DNA from: a virus
Virus record (IMG/VR): IMGVR_UViG_3300049617_000031
Coordinates: 1 to 40,012 of that record
Strand: one strand, 5' to 3'
DNA: 40,012 bases
This document shows positions 38,896 through 40,012 of this stretch, one piece after another. Each line of letters opens with the position of its first letter. The first letter of the stretch is position 1. Both the position numbers and the translations under genes were made by a program. The notes beneath the pieces are model-generated. The model did no database searches. It was not told the origin of the DNA and worked only from the letters and a program-made list of their open reading frames with translations.

Positions 38896-39326
38896 ATATT
38901 TATCTTTGTGGGCCGATTAACGGATGCACAGATGCAGAGGCTAACGACTGGAGATCTTCTGTCAAGGCGCGTTTTTCTGGTTGTATTGATCCGATGGTTA
39001 GGGATTACAGGGGAAAAGAAGCGCACGCATATCGGGAGATCGTGGAACTAGACAAGCGCGACGTACGTATGGCCGACATAGTTTTGGTGAACTACGACAA
39101 ACCCAGCGTCGGCACTAGTATGGAGGTTTTTTACGCGTGGACGCTTGGAAAGCCGATTATCGTATGGTCTCGGCCTGATACGGTTATATCTCCTTGGCTG
39201 CGTTACCACTCAACTTGTTTAGTGCATTCAATGGATGAAGTAATTTCCGCAATTGCAAGATGTTCTTGTCCCGCACAAAAGGAAGTCGGCGTCCGCATTG
39301 CCGATTTGCCAGTTCACCATGGCTAG
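38892..39326 (+). CDS. Nucleoside 2-deoxyribosyltransferase-like protein
   Basis: 144 residues from ATG overlapping the previous stop. MNIYLCGPINGCTDAEANDW is the family start (IYLxGP), DP at 33-34 follows, VELDKRDVRMADIVLVNYDK matches the central D..xI..AD.v.vn block, and GTSMEVFYAW (Glu78) is the catalytic region of this family, ending GKPIIVW. Such enzymes swap or remove bases on deoxynucleosides; relatives also act as nucleoside 5-monophosphate hydrolases. The pair with the TGT-like gene suggests nucleotide or DNA-base chemistry. The last 30 residues are Cys-rich and less typical. Confidence 0.75.
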   Translation: MNIYLCGPINGCTDAEANDWRSSVKARFSGCIDPMVRDYRGKEAHAYREIVELDKRDVRMADIVLVNYDKPSVGTSMEVFYAWTLGKPIIVWSRPDTVISPWLRYHSTCLVHSMDEVISAIARCSCPAQKEVGVRIADLPVHHG

Positions 39327-39393
39327 TGGTCATGGGAGCTAACCGGATAAGCGTGCTGTGAACTGCGACACGCACGGCCGGATCTCGACGACG

Positions 39394-39399
39394 TATAGT
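39394..39399 (+). promoter_or_regulatory. -10-like element TATAGT upstream of 39433
   Basis: TATAGT in an otherwise GC-rich 106-base gap between the deoxyribosyltransferase and the next gene; no matching -35 at 16-18 bases. Might serve an alternative sigma factor such as the phage-encoded one. Confidence 0.25.
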
Positions 39400-39432
39400 T
39401 TATCCATCGACAACGAGACAGGAGACTTGAAA

Positions 39433-39606
39433 ATGAACACCCGACACGCACGTGAATTACTCGCCGCCAACTTCGCCGCAGCCGCGCGGCTTGCGGCAGC
39501 CAAGCTAGCCGCCGCCGAGCGCGAACGCATCGCACTGCGCGCCGCGAAGGCCGAACGGTACAACACGGCAGATATGCCCCTCACACTCAAGGTGCAGGCA
39601 GAATGA
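39433..39606 (+). CDS. Small alanine-rich helical protein (57 aa)
   Basis: 57 residues from ATG in AGGAGACTTGAAAATG, similar to the site before alanine-repeat copy A (AGGAGTTGAAAATG). ARELLAANFAAAARLAAAKL is a long Ala/Leu helix. A longer frame upstream from GTG lacks a site. Function unknown. Confidence 0.6.
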   Translation: MNTRHARELLAANFAAAARLAAAKLAAAERERIALRAAKAERYNTADMPLTLKVQAE

Positions 39607-39701
39607 AAACATCTGATATTTTCGACGTATTCGCCTACGGCCTGGTTTTTACCGGCCTAATCATCGACACAGCTTTGATTCTACTGGGGGTGTACCCATG
39701 A
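39603..39701 (+). CDS. Tiny membrane peptide (32 aa)
   Basis: 32 codons between ATGA overlaps on both sides. MKTSDIFDVFAYGLVFTGLI then IDTALILLGVYP is one hydrophobic helix. Junctions support reality. Function unknown. Confidence 0.6.
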   Translation: MKTSDIFDVFAYGLVFTGLIIDTALILLGVYP

Positions 39702-40012
39702 AATACGAATTCACGGGAGAAACTAAGGTAGCGCTCGGCGTCACACTCAAACGCATACGTGTGGTGACCGCGTTCGCCGGTCTGGAGATCGGCGCCGTAG
39801 GCGGCTGGATTGCCGACGAAAAGAATTTATCGCAGTTCGACAACGCATGGGTGTTCGACAACGCGCAGGTGTTCGGCGACGCATGGGTGTTCGACAACGC
39901 GCAGGTGTCCGGCGACGCGCAGGTGTCCGGCGACGCATTGGTGTCCGGCAACGCGCGGGTGTTCGGCGACGCATGGGTGTTCGGCAACGCGCGGGTGTCC
40001 GGCGACGCATGG
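39698..40012 (+). CDS. Hexapeptide-repeat protein, partial
   Basis: Starts ATG in an ATGA junction with MKYEFTGETKVALGVTLKRI; runs off the window. From about residue 47 it is a six-residue repeat (NAWVFD, NAQVFG, DAWVFD, NAQVSG, DAQVSG ...), ten units visible. The pattern x-A-x-V-x-G is that of a left-handed beta-helix; in phages such proteins are known only from annotation as repeat or polymer-forming proteins. The 18-base DNA repeat could change length by slippage. Function unknown. Confidence 0.75.
   Translation, partial: MKYEFTGETKVALGVTLKRIRVVTAFAGLEIGAVGGWIADEKNLSQFDNAWVFDNAQVFGDAWVFDNAQVSGDAQVSGDALVSGNARVFGDAWVFGNARVSGDAW

Noticed and set aside
1-40012. Diversity-generating retroelement, CRISPR array, tRNA genes, integrase
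   Set aside because: No reverse transcriptase motif, no regularly spaced repeat with unique spacers, no cloverleaf and no recombinase signature were noticed on either strand.

Overview
This window is a large part of a tailed-phage genome with a P22-like, short-tailed virion. It carries a P22-type portal, scaffold, coat and gp4/gp10-like head-completion genes, terminase, ejection-type proteins, a lysis cassette and a tailspike start. Base composition and codon use are GC-rich, which suggests a GC-rich proteobacterial host; the host cannot be named from sequence alone. No integrase, repressor, tRNA, rRNA, CRISPR array or diversity-generating retroelement was recognised, so lifestyle is unresolved.

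Layout. Nearly everything from 1 to 29009 is on the minus strand and nearly everything from 29808 to 40012 is on the plus strand. The two arms diverge from a repeat-rich control region (29010-29807). That region holds 9-bp and 21-bp tandem repeats, a perfect 35-bp inverted repeat whose arms each contain a strong ribosome binding site plus ATG, and a good sigma70-type promoter.

Leftward arm, in order of transcription: four small genes (29009-28007); four tandem diverged paralogues sharing an SRG motif (27761-25874) and one further small gene; a regulatory-looking gap with hairpins (25350-25487); small structural or basic genes (25349-22177); two GroES-like genes; small terminase; large terminase split into ATPase and nuclease genes; two small genes; portal; scaffold; coat; head-completion proteins; tail appendage genes; cupin; lysis genes (small membrane protein, endolysin, holin-like, Rz with embedded Rz1); three large ejection-type virion proteins; a 52-residue gene; and the first residues of a tailspike.

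Rightward arm: small early genes; two tandem alanine-repeat paralogues; a primase-polymerase/helicase gene divided in two by an HNH endonuclease gene; a sigma-like factor; small genes; a 20-codon remnant of a cytosine methyltransferase; a TGT/DpdA-like protein next to a nucleoside 2-deoxyribosyltransferase-like protein in a less GC-rich patch; and a hexapeptide-repeat protein running off the end.

Genes are packed with ATGA, GTGA or TAATG overlaps throughout, so translational coupling is the rule. These junctions also fix many start codons and reveal several genes under 60 codons. The most unusual points are the HNH-split primase, the split terminase, the inverted repeat with two ribosome binding sites, and the possible DNA-base-modification pair near the right end.
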